In this document: positions 1-11,290 of the stretch, piece after piece
Numbering within the stretch: position 1 is the first letter of the stretch
Layout of the letters: each line of letters starts with the position of its first letter
Assembly: GCF_014224355.1 (NCBI RefSeq)
Contig: NZ_VNWP01000007.1
Location: 1-64,000 of the forward strand
Origin: Synechococcus sp. BSA11S
GTDB taxonomy: Bacteria; Cyanobacteriota; Cyanobacteriia; PCC-6307; Cyanobiaceae
DNA length: 64,000 nucleotides
Reading direction: 5' to 3'
Notes under the pieces: model-generated
Seen by the model: the letters and a program-made list of their open reading frames with translations, nothing else
Told to the model about the DNA's origin: nothing
Database searches by the model: none
Program-made: the position numbers and the translations under genes

Positions 1-1
1 G

Positions 2-277
2 CTGCAGGCGGACGGGACGCTGCCGGCGGAGAGCGTGGACGGGGAATGCCTGCGGGGGGACATGCGTGCGCTGCTGGAGCAACTGCCGGAACTGCAGCGG
101 AACGTGCTGACCATGCGCTTCGGCATCGACGTGGAGGAGCCGATGAGCCTCACGGGCATCGGCCGCATCCTGGGCATGAGCCGCGACCGCATCCGCAACC
201 TCGAGCGCGACGGCTTGGCGGCCCTGCGCCGGCTGAGCGATCAGGTGAAGGACTACAGCGATGCCGCCATGGTCTGA
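2..277 (+). CDS. RpoD-family sigma factor, 3' part (cut by window edge)
   Basis: The reading frame is open from the left edge of the window and ends at the TGA at 275-277, so only the C-terminal 91 or so residues are seen. They match sigma-70 region 4: a stretch beginning RALLEQLPELQRNVLTMRFG, followed by a helix-turn-helix (GIGRILGMSRDRIRNLE) that contacts the -35 element, and ending in an AALRRL helix. Sigma-70 factors direct RNA polymerase to promoters. Cyanobacteria carry several group 2 paralogues, and this piece cannot say which one it is. The gene is followed 3 nt later by mutY on the same strand. Confidence 0.85.
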   Translation: MQADGTLPAESVDGECLRGDMRALLEQLPELQRNVLTMRFGIDVEEPMSLTGIGRILGMSRDRIRNLERDGLAALRRLSDQVKDYSDAAMV

Positions 278-280
278 GCG

Positions 281-1423
281 TTGCCGGATGCGCGGGTGCT
301 GCGCCGCGATCTGCTCGCCTGGTGGACTCTGCATGGCCGCCATGGGATTCCCTGGAAGCTGAGCTCCGACGGCGGCGTCCCACGGGATGGTCAGCCCCTC
401 TGCCCCTATCGCATCTGGGTGGCCGAGGTGATGCTCCAGCAGACCCAGCTGGCGGTGATGCGCCCCTACTGGGAGCGCTGGATGCTGGCCTTCCCCGACG
501 TCGTCGCCCTGGCTGAGGCGAGCCAGCACCAGGTGCTGCTGCACTGGCAGGGTCTCGGCTACTACTCCCGCGCCCGCCGGCTGCACCGGTCCGCGGGGCT
601 GCTGGCCGCCCACGGCTGGCCCAGCGATCTGGAGGGCTGGCAGGCGCTGCCGGGGATCGGTCGGAGCACGGCGGGGAGCATCCTCAGCTCCGCCTTCGAT
701 CAGCCTTTCCCGATCCTCGATGGCAATGTGCGCCGCGTGCTGGCGCGCCTGCTGGCCTGGCCGCAGCCACCCCAGCGGGCCCTGGCCTTCTTCTGGCGCT
801 GCAGCCAGGAGCTGCTGGATCCGCTGCGGCCGCGGGCCTTCAACCAGGCCCTGATGGATCTGGGCGCCACCGTCTGCACCCCCCGCCAGCCCCGCTGTGG
901 CGCCTGCCCCTGGCAGTCCCACTGCGCTGCCTACGCTGCCGGCGACCCCACCCGCTTTCCCGTGAAGGACACCCCCACCCCACTGCCCTTCCAGGTGATC
1001 GGTGTGGGAGTGGTGCTCGATGGCACCGGACGGGTGCTGATCGATCAGCGGCTGGAGGAGGGGCTGCTGGGGGGGCTATGGGAGTTCCCCGGGGGCAAGC
1101 AGGAGAGCGGCGAGTCGATTCACGACACCATCCACCGGGAACTGCGCGAGGAGCTGGCGATCGAGGTGGAGGTGGGTGAGGAGCTGATCCGCCTCGAGCA
1201 CGCCTACAGCCACAAGCGGCTGCGCTTCATCGTCCATCTCTGCCGCTGGCTCGGGGGCGAGCCCCAGCCCCTGGCCAGCCAGCAGGTGCGCTGGGTGGAA
1301 CCGCAGCGGCTGTCGGCGTTTCCCTTTCCGGCGGCCAACGCCCGGATCATCGCCGCTCTTCAGGCCTGGCTCGGCCGCCGGGGCCATGGCGGCCATGCTG
1401 GGCAGGAGCTGCCCCCGGCCTGA
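281..1423 (+). CDS. mutY: A/G-specific adenine glycosylase MutY with C-terminal Nudix-type domain
   Basis: Removes adenine mispaired with 8-oxoguanine in base-excision repair. Visible features are the catalytic glutamate in AEVMLQQTQ (about residue 49), the helix-hairpin-helix LPGIGRSTAG with Ser where bifunctional relatives carry Lys, the catalytic Asp of ILDGNVRRVLAR (about 147), and a 4Fe-4S ligand set C199-x6-C206-x2-C209-x5-C215. From about residue 235 a Nudix-like domain follows, with GLWEFPGGKQESGE and RELREEL matching the Nudix box. This domain recognises 8-oxoG in MutY and resembles MutT. Length is 380 aa, normal for the family. The start is a TTG 3 nt after the sigma gene. The stop overlaps the next start by one base (TGATG), so it is probably co-transcribed with the sugar kinase. 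Confidence 0.93.
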   Translation: MPDARVLRRDLLAWWTLHGRHGIPWKLSSDGGVPRDGQPLCPYRIWVAEVMLQQTQLAVMRPYWERWMLAFPDVVALAEASQHQVLLHWQGLGYYSRARRLHRSAGLLAAHGWPSDLEGWQALPGIGRSTAGSILSSAFDQPFPILDGNVRRVLARLLAWPQPPQRALAFFWRCSQELLDPLRPRAFNQALMDLGATVCTPRQPRCGACPWQSHCAAYAAGDPTRFPVKDTPTPLPFQVIGVGVVLDGTGRVLIDQRLEEGLLGGLWEFPGGKQESGESIHDTIHRELREELAIEVEVGEELIRLEHAYSHKRLRFIVHLCRWLGGEPQPLASQQVRWVEPQRLSAFPFPAANARIIAALQAWLGRRGHGGHAGQELPPA

Positions 1424-2430
1424 TGACCACTCCTCCCCAGGTGCTGTGTTTCGGAGAAGCTCTGGTGGATCGGCTCGGTCCTCCGGGCGGGGATCCGGCC
1501 ACCGACCAGCCCATCGAAGACTGCCTGGGTGGGGCCCCCGCCAATGTGGCCTGCGCCCTCGCGAGGCTGGGCACGGGCTCGGCTCTGCTGGGTCGGCTCG
1601 GAGAGGATGGGATCGGCGTCGCCTTCCGGGAGATACTCCGTTCACGGGGTGTGGACAACCGGGCCCTGCAGTGGGATCCCGAGCGGCCCAGCCGCACGGT
1701 GCTGGTGCGCCGTGACAGCTCAGGTGATCGCAGCTTCGGTGGATTTGCCGGCGACAAGGGGGACGGGTTCGCCGACCAGGCCGTCGAGGCCTCTGCCCTG
1801 GCGGCACCCCTGGAGGAGTTGCTCGCGGGTGCCCGCTGGCTGCTGGTGGGCACGATTCCCCTGGCGACCCCCACCTCCGCCACCGCCCTGCGGTTCGCCG
1901 TGGAGCGGGCCGAGCAGGCCGGGATCCCGCTGGCCCTGGATGTGAACTGGCGTCCCACCTTCTGGCCCACCTCACCTGAGCAGGCTCTGGAGAGCCTTCG
2001 GCCGCTGCTGAGCCGGGCCGCGCTGATCAAGGTCTCCGCCGAGGAGGCCGACTGGATCGCCGGCAGCCGCGACCCCCAGCACATCAGTGCGTCCCTGCCC
2101 CAGGCGCCCGCCGTGCTGATCACCGACGGCCCCGGCGCTCTCACCTGGTGGCTTGGGGGTCAGGCCGGTCGCCTGGAGGCCTTCACGGTGCCGGTGGTGG
2201 ACACCACCGGGGCTGGGGATGCGTTCCTGGCCGGAGTGCTGCACCGGCTCTGCCAGGAGCCGGAGCTGCTGGCGGCCGCCCCAGCGGAGCAGGTGCATGA
2301 CGCCATGCGCTTTGCCAGTGGGTGCGGGGCCCTGGTCTGCCAGGGGGCCGGGGCGATCGATCCCCAGCCCACGGAGGCTCAGGTGATGGCTTTCCTGGCG
2401 GCGGTGGAGCTGACCCCTTCCGGTTCCTGA
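1423..2430 (+). CDS. PfkB-family carbohydrate kinase (probable fructokinase)
   Basis: A ribokinase-fold sugar kinase of 335 aa. The N-terminal half has the PfkB signature around GGAPANVACALARLG (residues 36-50). The C-terminal signature DTTGAGDAFLAG (260-271) carries the anion hole and the catalytic base Asp266. The family phosphorylates sugars or nucleosides. Overall resemblance is to bacterial fructokinases acting in sucrose/fructose use, but the substrate cannot be fixed from sequence. The ATG overlaps the mutY stop by one base. The 3' end runs convergently into tsaE, sharing 52 bp. Confidence 0.82.
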   Translation: MTTPPQVLCFGEALVDRLGPPGGDPATDQPIEDCLGGAPANVACALARLGTGSALLGRLGEDGIGVAFREILRSRGVDNRALQWDPERPSRTVLVRRDSSGDRSFGGFAGDKGDGFADQAVEASALAAPLEELLAGARWLLVGTIPLATPTSATALRFAVERAEQAGIPLALDVNWRPTFWPTSPEQALESLRPLLSRAALIKVSAEEADWIAGSRDPQHISASLPQAPAVLITDGPGALTWWLGGQAGRLEAFTVPVVDTTGAGDAFLAGVLHRLCQEPELLAAAPAEQVHDAMRFASGCGALVCQGAGAIDPQPTEAQVMAFLAAVELTPSGS

Positions 2431-2885
2431 ACCAGCGCGAAGCGCCCCTCGCCCTCGGCCGCCAGGTGCACCCGCCAGGCGGGCGCCGGCGAGAAGCGCA
2501 GCCGCTCGGGCCATTCCACCGCCAGCACGGCCCCCAGAGCCAGGGCCTCCTCCTCCTCCTGGGCGAACAGCTCTTCGGCGGAGGCAGGCTGCTCCAGGCG
2601 GTAGAGGTCGAGGTGAACCAGGTCGGTGGTTCGGCCGGCGCGCCGGCCGGCGTAGTGCTGGGCGAGGGCAAACGTGGGGCTGGTGATCGGCTCGCTGATG
2701 CCCAGACCCTGCGCCAGCCCCTGCACCAGGCAGGTCTTGCCGGCGCCGAGATCGCCCTCGAGCAGCAGCAGCCGAGGACCCTGCTCCAACAGCCGTTCCG
2801 CCAGGTCAGCCCCCAGCGCTCGGGTCGCTGCGGCGTCGCTCAGCCGACGCCGCCAGCCCTGCCCGCACCCGATCAACTCGCCCAT
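2379..2885 (-). CDS. tsaE: tRNA threonylcarbamoyladenosine biosynthesis ATPase TsaE
   Basis: P-loop ATPase that works with TsaB and TsaD to make the t6A modification at position 37 of ANN-decoding tRNAs. The Walker A motif is [10 protein letters not shown], and the family block [12 protein letters not shown], then LVHLDLYRL follows. Length is 168 aa, normal. The coding end lies inside the 3' end of the sugar kinase on the other strand (52 bp shared), and the downstream gene ahcY is divergent. Confidence 0.92.
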   Translation of the reverse strand: MGELIGCGQGWRRRLSDAAATRALGADLAERLLEQGPRLLLLEGDLGAGKTCLVQGLAQGLGISEPITSPTFALAQHYAGRRAGRTTDLVHLDLYRLEQPASAEELFAQEEEEALALGAVLAVEWPERLRFSPAPAWRVHLAAEGEGRFALVQEPEGVSSTAARKAIT

Positions 2886-2989
2886 GCCCTCACGCCGCCT
2901 GTAGATTCTCCTCCAGCGAGCCCGAAGCCTCGGCGTCTCTGCAGATATTTCCTTCCCATCGTCCTCCCTTGAGGGAGCGTCTTCAACCC

Positions 2990-4450
<1,461 letters not shown>

Positions 4451-4517
4451 GCCTGGATTGGGGCTGGAAGAAGAGTATCCTTCCCATCCCTCTTGACGCT
4501 TCCTTCGATCTTCGGAT

Positions 4518-6176
4518 ATGTCTGCCTGTCTCTTCTATCATCCTGACGGGTATACGACGGCGGGCAAGAATATCATGGGCAGACATGTTGCTGGAGAGTC
4601 ATTTTTGCGTGGTTATTTGCGCTATGGCACCTCCGCAGAGTTGTGGATTCATGTCGTTGATCCTGAGCATGCCAAGCAGTTCCGGGCCCATTTGGAAAAT
4701 GTAGGAGTCATTAAGTCAACTCACTTTATTGATCACGCCTCTTTAGGCCGCCTGGCCATGCCTGGATCCTTGTTCTATCCAAGCCCAGGCATTGGTGGTT
4801 TGGCCCTCAAGCGATCCTTGTTTGGCCATAATCTCTGGAGCCTTTGTGGAATTACCCACACCACGTGTTCTGCGGGGGCGATGGACTCGATCATCCAGAT
4901 GATGGTCAGTCCCATTCAGTCTTGGGATGCCTTGATCTGCACGAGTGAGGCCGTGAAGGGCAATGTTGGGCGATTATTGGATAGTCAAGAAGAGTTTTTA
5001 CGATCACATCTCGGAGCCACGAGAATTGTTCGCCCGCAGTTGCCTGTTATTCCTTTGGGTATTCACGCTCATGACTTCGCCTTTTCCGAGGCCATGCGAG
5101 CTGAGGCCAGGGCCTCCTGGAAGATTAAATCGAGCACTGTGGTTGTAATGTTTATGGGGCGGCTATCCTTCCATGCAAAGGCTCATCCGCTGGGTTCCTA
5201 TCAGGCGTTGGAGTTGGCTGCCCAGAAAACTGGGACAAGTGTGCTCCTGGTGGAGTGTGGTTGGCATGCGAATGATGCTATTTCTGGTGCGTTTGCGGAG
5301 GCGGCTCAGGTGGCCTCTCCCCATATCAAAGTGCTTAATCTGGATGGCCGAGATCCTCATCAGAGGAGCCAGGCCTGGGCGGGTGCAGACGTTTTTGTTT
5401 CACTCTCCGACAGCATCCAGGAAACTTTTGGCATTACGCCGATCGAGGCCATGGCCGCAGGGATTCCTGTCGTTGTCTCCGATTGGAATGGCTACCGCGA
5501 CACGGTGCGCCATGGCAAGGATGGGTTCCTTATTCCGACCCTGATGCCACCATCTGGACTAGGATGGGATCTGGCTCAGAGACATGCCCTCGAGACTGAT
5601 ACTTACGACCAGTACTGCGGGTATACCTGTTCTTTCGTCGCCGTCGAAGTCGACGCTGCGGCTGCTGCATTCGCTCGCCTATTTCAGTCCCCCGCGCTTC
5701 GGCGACAGATGGGGCAACAGGGTCGCCTTCGTGCGCAGGAACTGTTTGACTGGAGGACCATCATTCCACGATATGAGCAGCTCTGGCAAGAACTGGCGGA
5801 GCGCCGGACGTCTTCTGCGACATCGCAGGAATCAGCAAAATCGTCAGGCTCTTGGCCTGCGAGGATGGACCCTTTCAAGGCCTTTGCTGGTTACCCATCC
5901 GCCGTGCTCAAGCCTCAGACTCGTGTTGGGTTGGTCGATACGGATATCAAGAGCTCTATGAAGCGTTACCATGAATTAGCTTCCTTAGCGATGGTTGCAT
6001 TTGCATTAAGGGTCTTGCCGACTCATGAGGAAATAGCAGCCATTCTAGCGGCCGCTGCTCATGGTCCTCAACCTGCGCATCAGCTTTTGGCGACTCTACC
6101 ACTTGAGCGACGCGCTCTCGTGTTCAGGTCTCTTGTTTGGCTGATCAAGTTGCACTTGTTGCGCGTGGCTGACTGA
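4518..6176 (+). CDS. GT4-type glycosyltransferase (group 1)
   Basis: Protein of 552 aa. The C-terminal Rossmann half has the retaining glycosyltransferase pattern: GADVFVSLSDSIQETFGITP, then IEAMAAGIPVVVSDWNGYRD, including the E-x7-E motif that binds the nucleotide sugar, and HGKDGFLIPT downstream. The N-terminal half and the last 100 or so residues are not recognised. The last part looks helical and may be a separate domain. Base composition is visibly lower in GC than the flanking genes, and no other cell-surface polysaccharide genes lie beside it, suggesting separate acquisition. Sugar donor and acceptor are unknown. Confidence 0.8.
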   Translation: MSACLFYHPDGYTTAGKNIMGRHVAGESFLRGYLRYGTSAELWIHVVDPEHAKQFRAHLENVGVIKSTHFIDHASLGRLAMPGSLFYPSPGIGGLALKRSLFGHNLWSLCGITHTTCSAGAMDSIIQMMVSPIQSWDALICTSEAVKGNVGRLLDSQEEFLRSHLGATRIVRPQLPVIPLGIHAHDFAFSEAMRAEARASWKIKSSTVVVMFMGRLSFHAKAHPLGSYQALELAAQKTGTSVLLVECGWHANDAISGAFAEAAQVASPHIKVLNLDGRDPHQRSQAWAGADVFVSLSDSIQETFGITPIEAMAAGIPVVVSDWNGYRDTVRHGKDGFLIPTLMPPSGLGWDLAQRHALETDTYDQYCGYTCSFVAVEVDAAAAAFARLFQSPALRRQMGQQGRLRAQELFDWRTIIPRYEQLWQELAERRTSSATSQESAKSSGSWPARMDPFKAFAGYPSAVLKPQTRVGLVDTDIKSSMKRYHELASLAMVAFALRVLPTHEEIAAILAAAAHGPQPAHQLLATLPLERRALVFRSLVWLIKLHLLRVAD

Positions 6177-6230
6177 TTCACAGACCTGACCGCCCCATGG
6201 AAGACTTGCGGGCAACGCAGATGACCCCGG

Positions 6231-6887
6231 ATGGCGATCGAACTGGTCCAGAAGCTGCCCGAACTGATCGGTGCTGCCGTGGCTGCCAACCCGATCGCCG
6301 GTTATGGGGCCATCTTCGGGGCCATGTTCCTGGAGAACCTGTTCCCCCCCATCCCCTCGGAGCTGATCATGCCTCTGGGGGGCTTTTACGTGCAGCAGGG
6401 TCAGCTGTCTCTCGTGCCCGTGGTGCTGGCCGGCCTGGGGGGGACGGTGCTGGGGGCCCTGCCCTGGTACGGCGTGGGCCGTCTGGTCAATGAACAGCGC
6501 ATCGAGCACTGGCTCGAGCGCCACGGTCGCTGGATCGGCATCAGCCCCAGGGAGCTGCACCGCACCCGCACCTGGTTCAATCGCCACGGCACCGCCCTGG
6601 TGTTCTGGGGACGGCTGGTGCCTGGCATCCGCACCCTGATTTCGGTGCCCGCCGGCATCGAGATGATGCCGTTCGTTCCCTTTCTGCTCTGGACCACGGC
6701 CGGCAGTCTGATCTGGACCCTGCTGCTGACCGTGGCCGGCATGGTCCTCGGTGAGGGCTACAGCAACGTGGAGCTCTGGCTGGAGCCCGTGGCCCAGGTG
6801 ATCAAGCTGCTGCTGGTGCTGGCTGTGCTGGGCTTCCTGGCCTGGCTGGGGGTGAGGACCTGGAACAAGCGACAGAACAGCCACTGA
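6231..6887 (+). CDS. DedA-family membrane protein
   Basis: Integral membrane protein of 218 aa. It has the DedA (SNARE-associated/VTT) block: a re-entrant region around FLENLFPPIPSELIMPLGG, then WYGVGRL, FNRHGTALVFWGRLVPGIR and the SVPAGIEMM segment. Hydrophobic segments lie at about residues 10-45, 55-80, 140-170 and 185-205. DedA proteins move polyprenyl phosphates or phospholipids across the membrane and affect envelope homeostasis; the substrate here is not evident. The ATG at 6231 gives the normal family N-terminus. It is convergent with ssb. Confidence 0.88.
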   Translation: MAIELVQKLPELIGAAVAANPIAGYGAIFGAMFLENLFPPIPSELIMPLGGFYVQQGQLSLVPVVLAGLGGTVLGALPWYGVGRLVNEQRIEHWLERHGRWIGISPRELHRTRTWFNRHGTALVFWGRLVPGIRTLISVPAGIEMMPFVPFLLWTTAGSLIWTLLLTVAGMVLGEGYSNVELWLEPVAQVIKLLLVLAVLGFLAWLGVRTWNKRQNSH

Positions 6888-6933
6888 AAACAGAGCGAGC
6901 CCTCGCCCCGCAGGCCGCCCGCCTGGCCTCAGC

Positions 6934-7326
6934 TCAGAAGGGCACTTCCTCGCTGCTGGGCTCACCACCGCCATAGGCGTCGCCTTCGCCATAGGCCCCC
7001 TGCTCCGCGTCGCGCTTCGAGCCCAGCAGTTCCAGCCGGTCGACCCGCACCACAGGCTTGGTGCGCTCCTCACCGCTGGTGCGATCCGTCCAGCGGTCGA
7101 GTTTGAAGGAGCCGATGATGCCCAGCAGGGATCCTTTCCTGACGTAATCCGCAGCCACCTGGGCCTGCTTGCCCCAAATCTCGAGGTTGAACCAGTCGGG
7201 TTCGTCGTCGCGGCTGCGGCGGTTCACGGCCAGCGTGAGGTTGGCCACCACGCTGCCGGATTCGAAGTAACGCACTTCGGGGTCGCGGCCGGCACGGCCG
7301 ACCAGGGTCACGGAATTCACACCCAT
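6934..7326 (-). CDS. ssb: Single-stranded DNA-binding protein
   Basis: OB-fold SSB of 130 aa protecting single-stranded DNA in replication and repair. The N-terminus MGVNSVTLVGRAGRDPEVRY and the core WFNLEIWGKQAQVAADYV fit the family. A short glycine-rich linker leads to the acidic tip SSEEVPF, which docks partner proteins. The start at 7326 is chosen over a longer in-frame extension to 7494 because the extension is low-complexity and would reach almost to mreB, and a GGAG lies just upstream of this ATG. The gene is divergent from mreB. The protein is shorter than many SSBs. Confidence 0.93.
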   Translation of the reverse strand: MGVNSVTLVGRAGRDPEVRYFESGSVVANLTLAVNRRSRDDEPDWFNLEIWGKQAQVAADYVRKGSLLGIIGSFKLDRWTDRTSGEERTKPVVRVDRLELLGSKRDAEQGAYGEGDAYGGGEPSSEEVPF

Positions 7327-7467
7327 GGGGATCTCCAGTAAGGGGGGGATGGGGTCACTTGGACCCATGATGCGCCACGTCCTGCAGCGCTTCTCTCTGC
7401 TGGTTCCACCCTTCGGCCCGGATGTCCCACCCCTGGGTCCGGCGAGGGACCCTCCAGGGGGCCCACC

Positions 7468-7473
7468 TATGAT
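7468..7473 (+). promoter_or_regulatory. Candidate -10 element for mreBCD
   Basis: TATGAT lies 23 nt upstream of the mreB GTG in the 170-bp ssb/mreB divergent gap. No good -35 hexamer is seen at the expected distance, so this is tentative. Confidence 0.35.
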
Positions 7474-7496
7474 TCGCCCCGCTTGGCGGCTCACCA

Positions 7497-8543
<1,047 letters not shown>

Positions 8544-8548
8544 GTTCA

Positions 8549-9313
8549 GTGCCTCTCGGACGCCTCTTCCGCGTCCCCTGGCTGCGGCCGGTGGTCGGAG
8601 CCTGGCCCTGGGCCCTGGTGGCGCTCGGCCTGGTGGCGGTTCGACTCAGCAAGGGCGCCGTGCTCAGCGATGCCTACGCGCTGATCAGCCGCCCCTTCTG
8701 GCCCGGGAGTGCCCAGAAGGAGTGGTTGCAGGCGGCCCAGCAGGTGGATCAGCAGTCGCGGCTCAGCCAGCTGGAGCTCGACAACCGCCGGCTGCGCACA
8801 CTGCTCGACCTGCAGCGGGCGGACCCCGGCAAGGTGACCGCCCCGGTGATCTCCCGCGAGCCCGGCGACTGGTGGCATCAACTGCTGCTGGGCGCCGGCG
8901 AGATCCAGGGCATTCAGGAAGGAGATGCGGTGATCGCCCCGGGCGGCCTGATCGGACTGGTGGAGAGTGTCACCCCCACCACGGCGCAGGTCGCCCTGCT
9001 CACCGACACCGCCAGCAAGGTGGGGGTGTGGGTGGGGCGGACCCAGCGCCATGGTCTGCTCACCGGGGTGGGCAGCAGCCGCCCCGTGCTGCGCTTCCTC
9101 GAAAAGGATCCCCAGGTCCGTCCGGGGGACGTGGTGGTCACCTCCCCCGCCAGCACCCTGGTGCCGCCGGGGCTGAGCGTGGGCGTGATCCAGTCGGTCG
9201 ATGAAAAGGCGGTGCCGGCCACGGTGGCGGTGGTGCAGCTCAGCGCCCCTGTGGCCTCGGTCGACTGGGTCCAGGTGCTGACCCGCCAGGGGCCGGCTCC
9301 GGCGGGATCCTGA
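8549..9313 (+). CDS. mreC: Rod-shape-determining protein MreC
   Basis: 254-aa bitopic protein. A single membrane helix lies at about residues 15-33, a coiled-coil region at about 55-90 (QAAQQVDQQSRLSQLELDN), and then the beta-rich periplasmic MreC domain with GDAVIAPGGLIGLVESV and GDVVVTSPASTLVPPGLSVG. MreC links cytoplasmic MreB to the periplasmic elongation enzymes. The GTG start lies 5 nt after mreB. Position and domain order make the assignment secure. Confidence 0.93.
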   Translation: MPLGRLFRVPWLRPVVGAWPWALVALGLVAVRLSKGAVLSDAYALISRPFWPGSAQKEWLQAAQQVDQQSRLSQLELDNRRLRTLLDLQRADPGKVTAPVISREPGDWWHQLLLGAGEIQGIQEGDAVIAPGGLIGLVESVTPTTAQVALLTDTASKVGVWVGRTQRHGLLTGVGSSRPVLRFLEKDPQVRPGDVVVTSPASTLVPPGLSVGVIQSVDEKAVPATVAVVQLSAPVASVDWVQVLTRQGPAPAGS

Positions 9314-9316
9314 GCG

Positions 9317-9829
9317 ATGGGCAGACTGCATCGCCGACCGGTCTTCGTGCTCAGTGCTCTGGTGGTGCCCCTGCTCACCCTGGCCGCGCCCGGCTTCCTG
9401 CGGCTCGGGGGGGTTCCCCCCAGCTGGGCGGTGATCTGGTTGCTGCCGTGGTCGCTGGTGGACGGGCCGCTCTCGGGCGCCCTGGCTGGGCTGGCCCTGG
9501 GCCTGATGCTCGACGCCCTCCACCTGGGGAGCGCCACCCAGATGCCGGCCCTGGCTTTGCTGGGCTGGTGGTGGGGGCGACTGCCCCGCCGACGCCCACC
9601 GATCGAGCGCAGTTTCAGCCTTGGCCTGCTGGCCATGCTCGGCTCGGCCGTGCTGGGACTGAGCGTGCTGCTCCAGCGGCAGTGGTCCAGCGGCTGGGAG
9701 TCGCTGCTGACGGCGGCCAGCCTGCACACCCTGCTGGCCCAGGTGCTGGTCACGGCGCTGCTGGCACCGATGATCTGTTCGTTGCTGCTGCTGCTCTGGC
9801 GACGGCACAGTGCCACCGCGCGGGGGTGA
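9317..9829 (+). CDS. mreD: Rod-shape-determining protein MreD
   Basis: 170-aa, very hydrophobic protein with about five predicted membrane segments. It is placed directly after mreC with a 3-nt gap. MreD is weakly conserved in sequence, so the call rests on length, hydropathy and its position as third gene of mreBCD. It is expected to assist the elongasome in the inner membrane. Confidence 0.85.
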   Translation: MGRLHRRPVFVLSALVVPLLTLAAPGFLRLGGVPPSWAVIWLLPWSLVDGPLSGALAGLALGLMLDALHLGSATQMPALALLGWWWGRLPRRRPPIERSFSLGLLAMLGSAVLGLSVLLQRQWSSGWESLLTAASLHTLLAQVLVTALLAPMICSLLLLLWRRHSATARG

Positions 9830-9833
9830 TGGG

Positions 9834-11159
9834 ATGACGAAACCGAGGCAGGATCGGCCCTTGCGCCCAGGCCGCCGCTGGAGCCGACGTGAGCTCCTGG
9901 GCACCGGTCTGCTCGCCCTGCTGGCCGGCTGCGGAGTGCGTCGCCCCAGCGGGCCGGAGCTGCAGTTCTGGACCCTGGATCTGGCCCCCAAGTTCAACGA
10001 TTACCTGCATGGGGTGATCGCCGCCTGGGAGCGCGACAATCCGGGCCTCAAGGTGCGCTGGACCGATGTGCCCTGGGGATCGGTGGAACGCAAGCTGCTG
10101 GCGGCGGTGTTCGCCCGCACGGCACCCGACGTGGTGAACCTCAATCCACTGTTCGCGGCCAACCTCGCCAGCAAGGGGGGGCTGCTGGATCTGGGTCCGC
10201 TGCTGCCCCCGGAGGCCGCCGGCACCTACCTGCCCCTGATCTGGCAGGCCAGCCGCCAGGCCGGCGGGCAGTTCTCGATTCCCTGGTATCTCACGGCGAG
10301 GATCTCCCTGAGCAACCGCGACCTGCTCGATCGGGCGGGCTACAGCCAGCCGCCCGGCCGCTGGGAGGAGGTGCCCGCCTTCGCCGAGGCCGTCAGGTCC
10401 CGCACCGGCAAATACGCCCTGTTCGTCACGGTGGTGCCCGATGACTCCGCCGAGCTGCTGGAGTCGATGGTGCAGATGGGGGTGACCCTGCAGGATCAGC
10501 GCCAGCGCGCGGCCTTCAACACCCCGGCAGGTCGCCGGGCCTTCGCCTTCTGGACCGACCTCTACCGGCGTGGCCTGCTGCCGCGGGAGGTGGTCAGCCA
10601 GGGCTACCGCAGGGCGGTGGAGCTCTACCAGAGCGGCGAGCTGGCCCTGCTCTCCAGTGGTGCGGAGTTTCTGCGCAGCATTCAGACCAACGCCCCGGGC
10701 ATTGCCGATGTGACCCAGCCCGGGCCGCCGCTGACGGGGCCTGATGGCCTGGCGAACGTGGCGGTGATGAACCTGGCCGTGTCACGCCAGAGCACGAAGC
10801 CGGAGCAGGCGCTCAGCTTCGCGCTCTACCTCACCAATGCCCTCAATCAGGCCCGCTTCGCTGAGGAAGCCCGGGTGCTGCCTTCGGCACGGCAGGCCCT
10901 GGAGCGCATCAAGGAGAACCTGCTCCAGGAGAAGCCCGCCAATGCCCAGGAGGCGCTGGTGCGGCAGGCGCGGCTGCAATCGGTGGAAACCCTCGGACAG
11001 GCCCGTGTTCTGGTGCCTGCCACCCCGGGGGTGAAACGGTTGCAGGCGATCCTCTACCGCCAGCTGCAACGGGCGATGCTCGGCCAGATCGACAGCGATC
11101 AGGCCCTCTCTGAGGCCGAGCGCGACTGGAACGTCTATGCCGAAGCCCGCTGGCCCTGA
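9834..11159 (+). CDS. ABC-type sugar transport solute-binding lipoprotein
   Basis: 441-aa extracellular solute-binding protein of the family 1 (maltose/oligosaccharide) type. The N-terminus carries a twin-arginine-like SRREL, a hydrophobic stretch and a lipobox ending LLAGC, so it should be a membrane-anchored lipoprotein. The family core is visible in LQFWTLDLAPKFNDYL, VRWTDVPWGSVERKLLAAV and APDVVNLNP. The ATG at 9834 is 4 nt after mreD, so it is the distal gene of the mre cluster. No permease or ATPase partner is adjacent. Ligand unknown; glucosylglycerol, trehalose or another oligosaccharide would be guesses. Confidence 0.85.
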   Translation: MTKPRQDRPLRPGRRWSRRELLGTGLLALLAGCGVRRPSGPELQFWTLDLAPKFNDYLHGVIAAWERDNPGLKVRWTDVPWGSVERKLLAAVFARTAPDVVNLNPLFAANLASKGGLLDLGPLLPPEAAGTYLPLIWQASRQAGGQFSIPWYLTARISLSNRDLLDRAGYSQPPGRWEEVPAFAEAVRSRTGKYALFVTVVPDDSAELLESMVQMGVTLQDQRQRAAFNTPAGRRAFAFWTDLYRRGLLPREVVSQGYRRAVELYQSGELALLSSGAEFLRSIQTNAPGIADVTQPGPPLTGPDGLANVAVMNLAVSRQSTKPEQALSFALYLTNALNQARFAEEARVLPSARQALERIKENLLQEKPANAQEALVRQARLQSVETLGQARVLVPATPGVKRLQAILYRQLQRAMLGQIDSDQALSEAERDWNVYAEARWP

Positions 11160-11290
11160 GCGATCGTCAGGCCTCGCAGGTTGTTGAACAAATCCTTAAG
11201 TCTTGACTGAGTCCCCGCTGATGGGCTGGGGATCGTCGCTTTGTAACTGCAGCACAAGGTAGAGTTGCTTTTCTTCATGACTGGTCTCCG

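Noticed and set aside
2886-2989. Possible SAH riboswitch upstream of ahcY
   Set aside because: The leader is short and I could not match the conserved pseudoknot segments of that class.
7327-7494. N-terminal extension of ssb toward mreB
   Set aside because: Low-complexity Gly/Pro/Arg sequence, a GGAG before the inner ATG, and the family N-terminus at 7326.
11160-11290. Promoter for the response regulator (TTGTAA at 11241 and TAGAGT at 11260)
   Set aside because: The spacer is only 13 nt, and no better pair was found.
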